NCBI GenBank assembly: GCA_038316435.1
Contig: JBBQAQ010000012.1
Location: forward strand, 28,236-92,235
From: JACJXF01 sp038316435
GTDB taxonomy: Bacteria; Bacteroidota; Bacteroidia; Bacteroidales; GCA-2748055
Reading direction: 5' to 3'
DNA: 64,000 bases
Notes under the pieces: model-generated
Databases searched by the model: none
Seen by the model: only the letters and a program-made list of their open reading frames with translations
Told to the model about the DNA's origin: nothing
Position numbers and translations under genes: made by a program
Shown here: positions 27,090 through 35,942 of the stretch, piece after piece
Numbering within the stretch: the stretch's first letter is position 1
How the letters are laid out: each line of letters starts with the position of its first letter

Positions 27090-29204
27090 TTATTTCCCGT
27101 AATTAGGTTCAAATTTCATATTATAAAATGCAAAGGCCCACATATCAGCAACTTCAGCAATGCTTTTGGAGATAGGCTTTCCAGCTCCATGACCAGCATT
27201 GGTTTCAATTCTGATTAGTACGGGATTCCTTCCTTTATAAGTGTTTTGAAGACTTGCAATGTACTTGAATGAATGAGCGGGAACTACGCGGTCGTCGTGG
27301 TCACCTGTAGTTACCAGAACCGCAGGATATTTTATTCCTTCCTTGATGTTCTGAACAGGAGAATAACCAAGTAAATAGTTGAATTGAACAGAATCTTCGC
27401 TGGTTCCATAGTCGGTAGCCCAATATCTTCCAATTGTGAATTTATGGTATCTCAGCATATCCATAACCCCAACCGCAGGAATCGCAACAGCAAATAATTC
27501 AGGTCGTTGGTTTGTTACAGCACCAACAAGTAATCCGCCGTTTGAACCACCAAAAATAGTAAGCTTTTCAGGTGAAGTATATTTCTGTTTTATCAGGTAT
27601 TCGGCCGCAGCAATAAAATCATCAAACACATTCTGCTTCTTTAAAATGGTTCCTGCCTGATGCCATTCTTCACCATATTCTCCGCCACCTCTTAGGTTGG
27701 CAACAGCATATATACCGCCATTCTCAAGCCAGATTATGTTTCTGACGGAGAATGATGGTGATAGCGTGATATTGAATCCCCCGTAACCATAAAGTAGAGT
27801 CGGATTTGTACCGTCAGTAAGAATGCCCTTTTTGTGAACAAGAAACATGGGAATTTTAGTTCCATCTTTACTGGTATAAAATACTTGTTCAGTCAAATAT
27901 TCATCGGGAGCAAAGTCCACATTGGGCTTGAAGACCAATTCCGAAACATTGGATTCGGTATTGAAGCTGAAAATACTTGCCGGATAATTAAAAGAAGTAA
28001 ACTGGTAAAAGGCTTCGTTGTTCTTAGATTCTGAATTAAAGAATGTCACAGTTCCGATTCCCGGTAATTCAATATCATTGAGGTATTTGCCATCTGCCGA
28101 ATATACTGAAAGCAGATTCCTAGCATCTTTAAGGTATTTGGCAACTATTTTATCCCCAGCAAAACTGCAGTTTTCAAGCACTTGATCCTGATTTTCCGGG
28201 ATAACATCAAGCCATGCTGAAGAAACCGGATTTTCAAAATCAACACTTATAAGTTTATATTTAGGAGCGTTATAATTGGTATGAAGAAAAATTTTGGATT
28301 CAACATTTCCGTTATAAGAAAAGTCATTCTCAAAATTATCAACGAGTTTTACAAATTCTGAATTTTTCTTTGTAAGATCTTTTACATATAGCGCGTTTCC
28401 AGATGTTGATTCTATTACAGTTATCATCAGATATTTTTCATCATCACTAACTGTAGGATTAAAGCTCCAACCACTGTGTACTGAATCTTCAAAAATGAGA
28501 ATGTCAGACGTTTGGGAAGTTCCAACTTTATGATAATACACCTTATTATACAGGTTTTCTCCTTTCAAATCATCCCCTTCTTTGGGTTCATTAAATCTGC
28601 TGTAAAAGAAACCATCTTTAAACCATGCTATTCCACTGAATTTAATCCATTTAAGATGATCATCCAAATCTTTAAGCCCTTCGATTTCTTTTATAAAAAA
28701 CTCGTTCCAGTCGGAGCCTGCAACCGCTTTGCCATAGCCAACATACTTTCCATCATTGGATGCGGAAAATGCAGATAAGGCGACTGTTCCCTCGTCAGAC
28801 CATGAATTTGGGTTTAAAAAGACTTGCCCCTCATCGCTTATGTTTTTCTTATACATTATAACGTCCTGATTCTGCAGTCCTGAGTTGTATCCATAGAAGT
28901 AATACTCTCCCTTTTTATTAAGATTCGACATACGAGAATAATTCCACAATTGTGTAAGTCGAGCCTGGATTTTCTCTCTAAATGGAATTGCTGCCATAAA
29001 CGAATCTGTTACAGCATTTTGCGTAATAACCCATTTCCCAGTTTGCTCCGATTTATCATCTTCCAGCCAGCGATAGGGATCTTCAACTTTGGTTCCGAAA
29101 TAGGTATCAACTGTACCGTCTTTAAATGTCTCAGGGTACTTAATTTGCTGGTTAGAGCAGGCAGAAAAGAATATAGCCATAACAGGAATGATTAGCTTTT
29201 TCAT
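27090..29204 (-). CDS. Prolyl oligopeptidase (S9A family), lipoprotein
   Basis: Serine peptidase cleaving after proline in short peptides. 704 residues. Signal MKKLIIPVMAIFFSACSNQQ with lipobox FSAC places it in the periplasm or outer membrane. An N-terminal beta-propeller (about 30-420; PYRWLEDDKSEQTGKWV is the typical entry) caps the alpha/beta-hydrolase domain. Catalytic residues: Ser in FGGSNGGLLVGA (near 555), Asp in TTGDHDDRVVP, His in NAGHGAGKPISKS. All three are present. It lies downstream of pnp but after a terminator, so it is probably an independent transcript. Confidence 0.93.
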   Translation of the reverse strand: MKKLIIPVMAIFFSACSNQQIKYPETFKDGTVDTYFGTKVEDPYRWLEDDKSEQTGKWVITQNAVTDSFMAAIPFREKIQARLTQLWNYSRMSNLNKKGEYYFYGYNSGLQNQDVIMYKKNISDEGQVFLNPNSWSDEGTVALSAFSASNDGKYVGYGKAVAGSDWNEFFIKEIEGLKDLDDHLKWIKFSGIAWFKDGFFYSRFNEPKEGDDLKGENLYNKVYYHKVGTSQTSDILIFEDSVHSGWSFNPTVSDDEKYLMITVIESTSGNALYVKDLTKKNSEFVKLVDNFENDFSYNGNVESKIFLHTNYNAPKYKLISVDFENPVSSAWLDVIPENQDQVLENCSFAGDKIVAKYLKDARNLLSVYSADGKYLNDIELPGIGTVTFFNSESKNNEAFYQFTSFNYPASIFSFNTESNVSELVFKPNVDFAPDEYLTEQVFYTSKDGTKIPMFLVHKKGILTDGTNPTLLYGYGGFNITLSPSFSVRNIIWLENGGIYAVANLRGGGEYGEEWHQAGTILKKQNVFDDFIAAAEYLIKQKYTSPEKLTIFGGSNGGLLVGAVTNQRPELFAVAIPAVGVMDMLRYHKFTIGRYWATDYGTSEDSVQFNYLLGYSPVQNIKEGIKYPAVLVTTGDHDDRVVPAHSFKYIASLQNTYKGRNPVLIRIETNAGHGAGKPISKSIAEVADMWAFAFYNMKFEPNYGK

Positions 29205-29414
29205 CTGTATATAATTTATTCAATGGGAAGATTAATGTTAGCTGGTGAGAAGCAAAGATAGAAGAATTTAAAAAAATCTATGCGGATATTGGAGGTTTTA
29301 ATTATGTTTTGGGAATGGTTTAAAAAAGTGTGTTTACTAATAAATATGGTGTGAAAATTTTAGAATTATTGAAAACTGGTAAATGCTTTCATTTTTTCAC
29401 GGGATTCCAAAAAA

Positions 29415-29441
29415 AAACGCAGAGCGTAAAACCCTGCGTTT
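29415..29441 (-). terminator. Rho-independent terminator of pnp
   Basis: On the minus strand AAACGCAG, 11-base loop, CTGCGTTT followed by a run of eight T, 19 bases after the pnp stop. Confidence 0.85.
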
Positions 29442-29459
29442 CAAATATTTAGAGAAAGC

Positions 29460-31595
29460 TTATGCTTTTTGTTCAGGTTTAGGAAGAAGTACTTTTCTAG
29501 AAAGTTTGAGTTTGCCTGTTTTTGGATCGATATCGATAAGTTTAACATCAATCTCATCTCCTTCTTTCAGAACTTCATCAACAGTATTTAATCTTCTCCA
29601 TTCAATTTCTGAAATGTGAAGAAGACCTTCTTTACCAGGAATTATTTCAACAAAAGCACCAAAAGCTACTATTGCTTTTACTTTTCCTCTGTAGACTTTA
29701 TCGATCTCAGGAACTGCAACAATTCTCTGAATGCGGGCCATAGCAGCATCGATACAGGTTTTATTAACCGCGGAAACATCTACAATCCCTTTATTATCAA
29801 CTTCTTCGATTGTGATGACAGTGCCAGTTTCTCTCTGAATTTCCTGAATAATTTTACCACCGGGACCAATCAATGCTCCGATCAGTTCTTTAGGAATCTC
29901 AATTCTTACGATACGTGGAGCATGTGGTTTATAGTCTTCTCGTGGTTCAGAAATAGTTTTCATCATCACATCAAGAATGTGCATTCTGCCTTTTTTGGCT
30001 TGTTCGAGTGCACTTGATAAAATCTCAAATGACAAACCGTCAACTTTAATGTCCATCTGGGTAGCAGTGATACCATTTCTGGTCCCGGTTACTTTGAAGT
30101 CCATATCGCCAAGGTGATCTTCATCTCCAAGAATATCAGAAAGAACAGCCCATTTTCCAGTTTTTGTATCTGTAATAAGTCCCATTGCGATACCTGAAAC
30201 CGGTCTTTTCATTTTCACACCGGCATCCAAAAGTGCAAGAGTTCCTGCGCAAACTGTGGCCATTGATGATGAACCGTTCGACTCAAGTATATCGGAAACA
30301 ACACGTACAGCGTAAGGAATCTGATCGGGACCGGGCACCATACGTTTCAGTGCTCTGTGTGCGAGGTTACCATGACCAATTTCACGACGACCTGTGCCGC
30401 GGTAAGGTTTAGCTTCCCCTGTAGAGAATGGTGGAAAGTTATAGTGTAAAACGAACTTCTCGGTTCCTTTGAAAAGAACTTCATCGATCATTTTCTCATC
30501 CATTTTTGTTCCAAGTGTCACTGTTGTAAGCGACTGAGTTTCTCCCCTGGTAAAAAGTGCCGAACCATGAGTTGCAGGAAGGTAATCAATTTCGCACCAT
30601 ATTGGGCGGATTTCATCGGTTTTGCGGCCATCGAGACGAATACCTTTATCCAGAATATTGTTACGAACTGCTGATTTCTCAACATCGTGATAATATTTTT
30701 TAACCAGCATCTGGTTTACGTTCTCTTCACCCACTTCAGCTTTCAGTTTTGTCATGAACTCATCCCTGATAGCCTGAAAATTCGCAGCACGTTCATGTTT
30801 ATTGGGATTGCCAATACCTGCAAGTGCATATACTTTATCGTAAAGTTCTTTTTCGATGCGGGCTTTCAGTTCAAGGTCGTTTGTTTCGTGTGAATATTCA
30901 CGTTTAACAATACCAAGTTCTTTTGCCAGCTCGTCCTGAGCAATACATTGTTTTTTAATTGCCTCATGTGCAATGCGAATGGCTTCGATCATATCGTCTT
31001 CTGATACTTCGCTCATTTCACCTTCCACCATAAGAATGTTTTCTTTGGTAGCAGCAACCATGATGTCGATATCAGCTGATTTCAGATCCGCAAATCCAGG
31101 GTTAATGACAAATTTTCCATTGATCCGCGCAACCCTGACCTCAGAAATTGGACCGCCAAAAGGAATTGTTGAAACGCTAAGGGCAGCAGATGCGGCAAGA
31201 CCTGCAAGGGCATCGGGAGCAGTATCAGGATCAGCTGATAACAACATAACGTTTACAAAAACCTCAGCATGGTAATCACCCGGAAAAAGTGGACGGAGAG
31301 CTCTGTCAATTAAGCGGGATACCAAAATTTCATAATCACCGGCACGGGATTCTCTTTTCATGAATCCGCCAGGGAAACGACCTGTTGCCGCGTATTTTTC
31401 TTTGTATTCTACGGAGAGTGGCATGAAATCCACATCTTCTTTTGCTTCAGTGGCAGCAACAACAGTTGCCAACAACATGGTTTTGCCCATTCGGACAACA
31501 ACGGAACCATCGGCTTGTTTAGCCAGTTTTCCGGTTTCGATGGTTACAATCCTGCCATCGCCCAGGTCGATATGTTTTTCGGTAAGTTTATACAT
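29460..31595 (-). CDS. pnp: Polynucleotide phosphorylase
   Basis: 3'-5' phosphorolytic exoribonuclease of mRNA turnover. 711 residues, full length. Two RNase PH domains (first ends near 230; second has FPPFSTGEAKPYRGTGRREI near 390-409 and the LSDILGDEDHLGDMDFKVTG active-site block), then a KH domain (IPKELIGALIGPGGKIIQEI, about 565-584) and an S1 domain (KVYRGKVKAIVAFGAFVEII then PGKEGLLHISE). It follows rpsO on the same strand, the widely conserved rpsO-pnp order, though separated here by a terminator-like hairpin. Confidence 0.97.
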   Translation of the reverse strand: MYKLTEKHIDLGDGRIVTIETGKLAKQADGSVVVRMGKTMLLATVVAATEAKEDVDFMPLSVEYKEKYAATGRFPGGFMKRESRAGDYEILVSRLIDRALRPLFPGDYHAEVFVNVMLLSADPDTAPDALAGLAASAALSVSTIPFGGPISEVRVARINGKFVINPGFADLKSADIDIMVAATKENILMVEGEMSEVSEDDMIEAIRIAHEAIKKQCIAQDELAKELGIVKREYSHETNDLELKARIEKELYDKVYALAGIGNPNKHERAANFQAIRDEFMTKLKAEVGEENVNQMLVKKYYHDVEKSAVRNNILDKGIRLDGRKTDEIRPIWCEIDYLPATHGSALFTRGETQSLTTVTLGTKMDEKMIDEVLFKGTEKFVLHYNFPPFSTGEAKPYRGTGRREIGHGNLAHRALKRMVPGPDQIPYAVRVVSDILESNGSSSMATVCAGTLALLDAGVKMKRPVSGIAMGLITDTKTGKWAVLSDILGDEDHLGDMDFKVTGTRNGITATQMDIKVDGLSFEILSSALEQAKKGRMHILDVMMKTISEPREDYKPHAPRIVRIEIPKELIGALIGPGGKIIQEIQRETGTVITIEEVDNKGIVDVSAVNKTCIDAAMARIQRIVAVPEIDKVYRGKVKAIVAFGAFVEIIPGKEGLLHISEIEWRRLNTVDEVLKEGDEIDVKLIDIDPKTGKLKLSRKVLLPKPEQKA

Positions 31596-31805
31596 GTTTC
31601 AGAAATTTCGTGGGATTAATTTAGATAAATGACTTTGGGAAAGATAAAACTAATACTATTCAGAGTTAGAAAATGATTAGCTAAATGAGTGAGTGGAGAC
31701 CTATAAAGAATTGGGATTTTGAACTCTGTGACAGATAATGCGGAATTACTAAAATTATGTTTTATCTATTACCGCGAATTTATAACCGACACAGGACTTG
31801 TAAAG

Positions 31806-31835
31806 AAAAAAGGCAATCCAAGGAATTGCCTTTTT
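31806..31835 (-). terminator. Terminator-like hairpin between rpsO and pnp
   Basis: GGCAATCC and GGAATTGCC pair with one bulged base, flanked by A and T runs, directly after the rpsO stop. It may attenuate read-through into pnp, as reported for rpsO-pnp operons elsewhere. Confidence 0.75.
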
Positions 31836-31839
31836 ACTA

Positions 31840-32106
31840 TTACTTTCTTAAGTTCAAAGCCTTTACAATACTTCTGTATCGTTTGATCTCTGTATCTTTT
31901 AGATAATCCAGTAAGCGCCTTCTTTTACCAACAAGTTTAAGAAGAGCTCTCTGTGTGCTAAAGTCTTTTTTATTGGTTTTAAGATGCTGAGTGAGGTCAT
32001 TGATCCTGGTTGAAAACAAAGCAATCTGTGATTCTGATAAACCAGTATTGGTCTCTGATTTCCCGTGTACTTTGAAAATTTCCGATTTCTTTTCAGCAGT
32101 TAACAT
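31840..32106 (-). CDS. rpsO: 30S ribosomal protein S15
   Basis: Primary 16S rRNA-binding protein at the junction of helices 20-22, important for platform assembly. 88 residues, standard length. Motifs: the H-G-KSETNTGLSESQIALFS start, RINDLTQHLKTNKKDFSTQR, and the LLKLVGKRRRLLDYLKDTE block. First gene of the rpsO-pnp pair, with a convincing promoter at 32150-32180. Confidence 0.97.
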   Translation of the reverse strand: MLTAEKKSEIFKVHGKSETNTGLSESQIALFSTRINDLTQHLKTNKKDFSTQRALLKLVGKRRRLLDYLKDTEIKRYRSIVKALNLRK

Positions 32107-32149
32107 TCTTTACAATTTTTAATTTTTTCCTTCAATTTTTTTCGAACTG

Positions 32150-32180
32150 CAAAAATATTCAAAATTTTTAATATAACAAG
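32150..32180 (-). promoter_or_regulatory. Promoter of rpsO
   Basis: On the minus strand TTG, about 19-base spacer, TATTTTTG, followed after about 43 bases by the rpsO ATG. Good match to the Bacteroidota consensus. Confidence 0.55.
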
Positions 32181-32260
32181 ATGTATTCATAAGAATATTT
32201 TGATGTTTTTATTTGACATACAAAAAACTACCGTTTTCATGACCCTGGAGAAATTCAAAA

Positions 32261-32288
32261 ACCGGTAAAATTTTAAAATTTTACCGGT
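32261..32288 (-). terminator. 28-base perfect palindrome after the peptide cluster
   Basis: ACCGGTAAAATTTT followed immediately by its exact reverse complement AAAATTTTACCGGT, then TTTTGAATTT on the minus strand. It lies about 60 bases after the second double-glycine peptide gene and would end its transcript. Confidence 0.7.
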
Positions 32289-32345
32289 CCATGAAGCTAA
32301 GTAAAATCCCTTAATTAACAAGGATAATTCTTATCTGTCGCCTTG

Positions 32346-32513
32346 TTAACTGTAGCACCTTGCAATACAATTCATGCCATAATCACTCTGAAAAGTAGCA
32401 AGATAATACATCCCTTTGCAAATAGCTCCCAAACCATACATAAAGGCATCCGAGGCTTGACTGCCACCATAAATGGTGATTCTTTCATCAAAACTTAATT
32501 CTTGTAGTTTCAT
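32346..32513 (-). CDS. Double-glycine leader peptide B (bacteriocin-like)
   Basis: 55-residue gene. The protein begins MKLQELSFDERITIYGG, an N-terminal leader with the LxxxEL/double-glycine pattern cleaved by C39 peptidase-containing ABC exporters. The predicted mature part is 38 residues (SQASDAFMYGLGAICKGMYY...), with three cysteines, many aromatic/glycine residues and a GxxxG-like core (GLGAICKG). It starts 21 bases after peptide A. Mature function (antibacterial, signalling) is inferred only from the leader architecture. No modification enzyme is adjacent. Confidence 0.65.
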   Translation of the reverse strand: MKLQELSFDERITIYGGSQASDAFMYGLGAICKGMYYLATFQSDYGMNCIARCYS

Positions 32514-32533
32514 AATTTCATGTGTTAAAATGA

Positions 32534-32716
32534 TTAAAAACTATTCCAACCTTTCATAAATGCTTCATAAGATGCTGTTGGATTACCAGCAACCTGATAA
32601 AGCAAATAAATGCCAACTGCTTGAGCTAAAAGTAAGAGAAGCCCTCCGCTGACCTGACTCAATTCATTAGCATCCAGCTCAATGAATTCTCCTTTACTTA
32701 ATGTTACATTTTTCAT
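32534..32716 (-). CDS. Double-glycine leader peptide A (bacteriocin-like)
   Basis: Small secreted peptide, 60 residues from MKNVTLSKGEFIELDANELSQ; an ATG two codons upstream (32722) is also possible. The leader ends in the classic ELSQVSGG double-glycine site. The mature peptide (36 residues; LLLLLAQAVGIYLLYQVAGN, then PTASYEAFMKGWNSF) is hydrophobic and lacks cysteine. This is the architecture of class II bacteriocins or peptide pheromones in Bacteroidota. Downstream lies a second GG peptide; upstream is a three-helix membrane protein that could be an immunity factor. The exporter with C39 domain is not in this window. Confidence 0.75.
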   Translation of the reverse strand: MKNVTLSKGEFIELDANELSQVSGGLLLLLAQAVGIYLLYQVAGNPTASYEAFMKGWNSF

Positions 32717-32837
32717 AAACATAAAGATTTAGTGCCTAAATTTAATATAGGTTTTAGGCAACACCCTTAAATCGTTATATGAAATTCACCAAATATCAGC
32801 CTCAACAATGAAATCACACTTGCATTAATACTTCACC

Positions 32838-33101
32838 TTAATGCTTTGTGTAAAATGCATTAATAAGCAAGGTCACAGCTAAAAACTCGGTAAAATTCAC
32901 TTCGTAAAAGGGGGTTTCGTTTGGAAAAATATTTGCTAGGGAAATTAAAAAACTTGTTAGAATTAGAATGCCAATTGCGATAAACGAGATAATCGTAGAT
33001 TTTAATAGGTTCTTCTCTTTTTTTGCCTTAATTGTGTAATAGAGTAATCCTGCACAAATCACGAACTTAGCGACAAAAATGAATACTGAATACTGTTCCA
33101 T
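32838..33101 (-). CDS. Small membrane protein upstream of the GG peptides
   Basis: 87 residues with three predicted membrane helices (YSVFIFVAKFVICAGLLYYT, STIISFIAIGILILTSFLIS and FLAVTLLINAFY). No family recognised. Lying directly before two double-glycine peptides on the same strand (115 bases apart), it resembles small immunity proteins of class II bacteriocins in size and topology. That is context only. Coding reality is supported by a well-formed membrane protein pattern. Confidence 0.55.
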   Translation of the reverse strand: MEQYSVFIFVAKFVICAGLLYYTIKAKKEKNLLKSTIISFIAIGILILTSFLISLANIFPNETPFYEVNFTEFLAVTLLINAFYTKH

Positions 33102-33329
33102 AATTTTTAGGTTTTGGTTTCATAAATAATAGTTGGGGTTCAAACAATACTTTTTGATTTATTGCTCTATACCTTAATGATTCAATTTACAAAATCTCGT
33201 ACCTAAAATTCAATTATTTTTAAAATATTTTTCAAAAACCTGATTATCAATGCTGTAAAAAGTAAAGATAATCCATCGGAGGAATGGAAGTAATAAATAG
33301 GAAGACAGGAAATATCATGTAATTAAATT

Positions 33330-33821
33330 TTAGGAAACCACCTTTATATAAACACACTTATCATCCCCGATATCATAGAAATCTTCAAACAGGGCTTTGA
33401 GAATATAGTCGTTCTTTTCGTAAAAAACTCGTGTGGAAATATATTGTTCTTTTGAGGAGGTTTCTACATAAACTGTTTTCCCACCTAACTGGTTAACAGC
33501 TTCTTCGGTCTTTTTTAATACAATCCGACCTATTCCCTTTCCCCTGAAATCGTTATGGGTGGCAATCCAGTATAGGTCATAACTTTTTAAAGTACAGGGA
33601 ATTAACCCGTAACATGAATAGGAAATTGTTCTGCCCTCTGCTTCCGCAAATATAAATTCGTAACCACTTTCCTTTCCTTTGTGAAATGCTTCTTCAACCA
33701 GTTCGCGGGCAACAAGTACTTCATCTTCACGAAAAAATCCGGTTGAGCGAACTATATCGGTAACTGCGTCAATATCTTCAAACTTAACATTGGTACGGAA
33801 AGTAAGGTTTTCTGTCGTCAT
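33330..33821 (-). CDS. GNAT-family N-acetyltransferase of the KamA cluster
   Basis: 163 residues from MTTENLTFRTNVKFEDI, overlapping the preceding ATP-grasp stop by four bases (ATGA), so co-translated; an in-frame upstream ATG would lie inside the ligase gene. The GNAT fold is seen in YWIATHNDFRGKGIGRIVLK (motif A, R-G-K-G-I-G pyrophosphate-binding loop) and the C-terminal strand VYIKVV. Likely acceptor: a free amine of the product made by the upstream enzymes. In archaea and some bacteria, lysine 2,3-aminomutase works with a GNAT acetyltransferase (AblB) to make N-epsilon-acetyl-beta-lysine; whether this enzyme does so is unproven and the context has two extra ligases. Confidence 0.85.
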   Translation of the reverse strand: MTTENLTFRTNVKFEDIDAVTDIVRSTGFFREDEVLVARELVEEAFHKGKESGYEFIFAEAEGRTISYSCYGLIPCTLKSYDLYWIATHNDFRGKGIGRIVLKKTEEAVNQLGGKTVYVETSSKEQYISTRVFYEKNDYILKALFEDFYDIGDDKCVYIKVVS

Positions 33822-34786
33822 GATTGTGCGTCGTAAATAATTCGTTTTACTACTTCTGTGAATGAAAGTCCGGCCATGGAACATGCAGCATAAAATCCTG
33901 CATCGGGCGATATACATGGATTTGCATTAATCTCTAAAACATAGGGTTTGTCGTTTTGATCAACTCTGAAATCAACTCTCACATATCCTTTAAGATTGAA
34001 AATTTTCCAGCATTTCAGAGCCATTTCTTTCAATTCCGATTGCAATCCTACAGATGTTTCTGATAAATCAAAACTTCTCACCGTATTGTGATATTCAAAT
34101 GTATCCTGGCTCCATTTTGCGGCGTAACCCACTATTTTAGGCTTGTTTGCAGGGAAATTCTGGAATACTATTTCTGCAAGAGGCATCACTTGTGGTCCCT
34201 TTTCTCCCCCGAGAACAGAAATATTAAACTCTCTTCCATCGATAAACTCTTCCACAAAGAAGCCCTTACCCCATTTTTGCTTAAGCTGAGTGAATATTCC
34301 GGCATCATTGCCTTTGAAAACACTGCTGTCATTAATTCCAACTGATGCATCTTCCCATAAAGGTTTTGCAATATATGTTTTAGAGCGATTAAGATCGATT
34401 GCACCTGTGCTTTCGAACCATTCCGGAGTTCTTATATTCTCGTGAACCAGCAATTGTTTGGTTAATATTTTGTTGGACGTAAGGAACATACCATCAAGCA
34501 AGCATCCGGTGTAAGGAATATGCAAACTTCCAAGTAATGCAGGTGCGAGGAATATCAGGTCGCCGCGTTGGTCGATTGTTTCGACAAGGTTGAAAACCAG
34601 ATCGGGCGAGTGTTTAAGAATATTTTGTTTGGCTTTTTCAAGGTTCATATCCATAAATTCGCGGACAGAAACGTACCCGAGTTCTGAAAGTGCAGTCTCA
34701 ACTTCAGATGCCTGAGCAAGAACGTCAAGTTCATCTTCCGTAGGTATTTCTCCTATTTTGTTTATAAGGATGACTGCCTTTTTCAT
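33818..34786 (-). CDS. ATP-grasp ligase 2 (D-Ala-D-Ala ligase-like) of the KamA cluster
   Basis: 322 residues from MKKAVILINKIGEIPTEDEL; the frame is open to 34813 but this ATG fits better. ATP-grasp fold: N-terminal domain with FNLVETIDQRGDLIFLAPAL and GSLHIPYTGC, ATP lysine region in TYIAKPLWEDASVGIN, metal-binding end RVDFRVDQNDKPYVLEINAN, P-C-ISPD. Ligates a carboxylate to an amine with ATP, by analogy with Ddl and other ATP-grasp peptide ligases. Sequence is clearly diverged from cell-wall Ddl, and no mur genes are near. It lies 47 bases after ligase 1 and overlaps the acetyltransferase start. Specific substrate not known. Confidence 0.85.
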   Translation of the reverse strand: MKKAVILINKIGEIPTEDELDVLAQASEVETALSELGYVSVREFMDMNLEKAKQNILKHSPDLVFNLVETIDQRGDLIFLAPALLGSLHIPYTGCLLDGMFLTSNKILTKQLLVHENIRTPEWFESTGAIDLNRSKTYIAKPLWEDASVGINDSSVFKGNDAGIFTQLKQKWGKGFFVEEFIDGREFNISVLGGEKGPQVMPLAEIVFQNFPANKPKIVGYAAKWSQDTFEYHNTVRSFDLSETSVGLQSELKEMALKCWKIFNLKGYVRVDFRVDQNDKPYVLEINANPCISPDAGFYAACSMAGLSFTEVVKRIIYDAQS

Positions 34787-34833
34787 TTTAAATATATCAG
34801 ATTCACTCGGCAAATAAGTTGTGTAGAACGGCC

Positions 34834-35814
34834 TTATGGTTTCTTAATCTTCTTAACTGCCGAATCCATAATCATTTGCATTAACTCTGGATACGTGATT
34901 CCATTCTTTGTACTGAGGATAGGCAGATCGGAGTGTTCAGGATGTATTCCTGCAAGTGGATTTACTTCAATGAAATTAGGAATTCCTTCGCTGTTGTGAC
35001 GCACATCAACTCTGCCGCCATCTTCGCAACCCAATGCTCTCCATGCATCGAGAGAAACTTTTTCACAGGCTTTAGCAATTTCGCCTTTTACAAGAACGTA
35101 CTCAACTAGTTCCTCGCATTCTTCCTTATTTACGTAGGAGTATACATTTTTCTCAGCTTTTTCATTGAGTATAATTTCCATTACACCAACGGAACGAGCT
35201 TCTTCGCCGGTGCCAACGATTCCAACAGTAAATTCTCTCCCGCTAAGATAGGTTTCAACAAGAACAGGTTGCTTAAATTGTTTAAGAAGGTATTTACATC
35301 TTTCTTTTAATTGCTCGGGATTCTCGATAACCGAATGTGTGTCGATTCCTTTGCCTGTGCCCTCAGCCAGAGGTTTAGCAAACAAAGGGTAAGGCAATTT
35401 AACTTCGAAAATATCTTCAGCAGTGTGTACTACGTGAAATGCGGGTGTAGGAACTCCTGCATCCCTGACCACGCTTTTTGTCATGGCTTTATGCAGTGTG
35501 AGAGCCAATACCAGCGGACCAGAAAATACATAAGGCGTATTATAGGCGTCGAGAAGTGCGGGAACCTGAGCTTCGCGCCCAATTCCGTACAATCCCTCGC
35601 AGATATTAAAAACGATATCCCATTTTTTTCCGAAAACGAGTTCTTTGGCCAGTTGTTTTATATTACCGATTCTTTCAGTTTCATATCCCAGTTGATTCAG
35701 AGTTGATTCAATAGCTGCAACGGTTTCCTCACGGTCGAATTCAGCAGTTTCCTCCTCTGTATAACCCTGTTTAAGGTACTCAGAGCGTAAGTCGTATGTT
35801 AATCCTACTTTCAT
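34834..35814 (-). CDS. ATP-grasp ligase 1 (D-Ala-D-Ala ligase-like) of the KamA cluster
   Basis: 326 residues from MKVGLTYDLRSEYLKQGYTE. A longer frame to 35940 overlaps hairpins of the leader and is not used. Motifs follow the Ddl/ATP-grasp order: NICEGLYGIGREAQVPALLD and AYNTPYVFSGPLVLALTLHK (N-terminal domain), LFAKPLAEGTGKGIDTHSVI (ATP-binding Lys), then GGRVDVRHNSEGIPNFIEVN with PLAGIHPEHSDLP (Mg ligands Asp/Glu/Asn). Catalyses ATP-dependent peptide-bond-type ligation by family knowledge. A terminator-like hairpin with a T-run stands just before its ATG, hinting at conditional read-through from kamA. Confidence 0.85.
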   Translation of the reverse strand: MKVGLTYDLRSEYLKQGYTEEETAEFDREETVAAIESTLNQLGYETERIGNIKQLAKELVFGKKWDIVFNICEGLYGIGREAQVPALLDAYNTPYVFSGPLVLALTLHKAMTKSVVRDAGVPTPAFHVVHTAEDIFEVKLPYPLFAKPLAEGTGKGIDTHSVIENPEQLKERCKYLLKQFKQPVLVETYLSGREFTVGIVGTGEEARSVGVMEIILNEKAEKNVYSYVNKEECEELVEYVLVKGEIAKACEKVSLDAWRALGCEDGGRVDVRHNSEGIPNFIEVNPLAGIHPEHSDLPILSTKNGITYPELMQMIMDSAVKKIKKP

Positions 35815-35942
35815 TTTGTGTATTATAAAAAACGGAAGAATCGTGATGAATCTTCCATTTTCAGGTAAAATTAAGAAATTATCTATGAGAAGATTTCCGA
35901 GGAGTTTCAATGTAATGTTCTGAAACTCCCCGGAACTCATGT
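35815..35942 (-). promoter_or_regulatory. Two hairpins between kamA and ligase 1 (possible attenuator)
   Basis: First hairpin: arms 35897-35909 and 35921-35933 (CCGAGGAGTTTCA with TGAAACTCCCCGG, one mismatch, 11-base loop). Second: 35834-35856 (GGAAGA...TCTTCC arms) followed on the minus strand by GTTTTTTATAAT right before the ATG, which looks like an intrinsic terminator. Partial termination after kamA is plausible; a regulatory ligand is not known. Confidence 0.5.
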
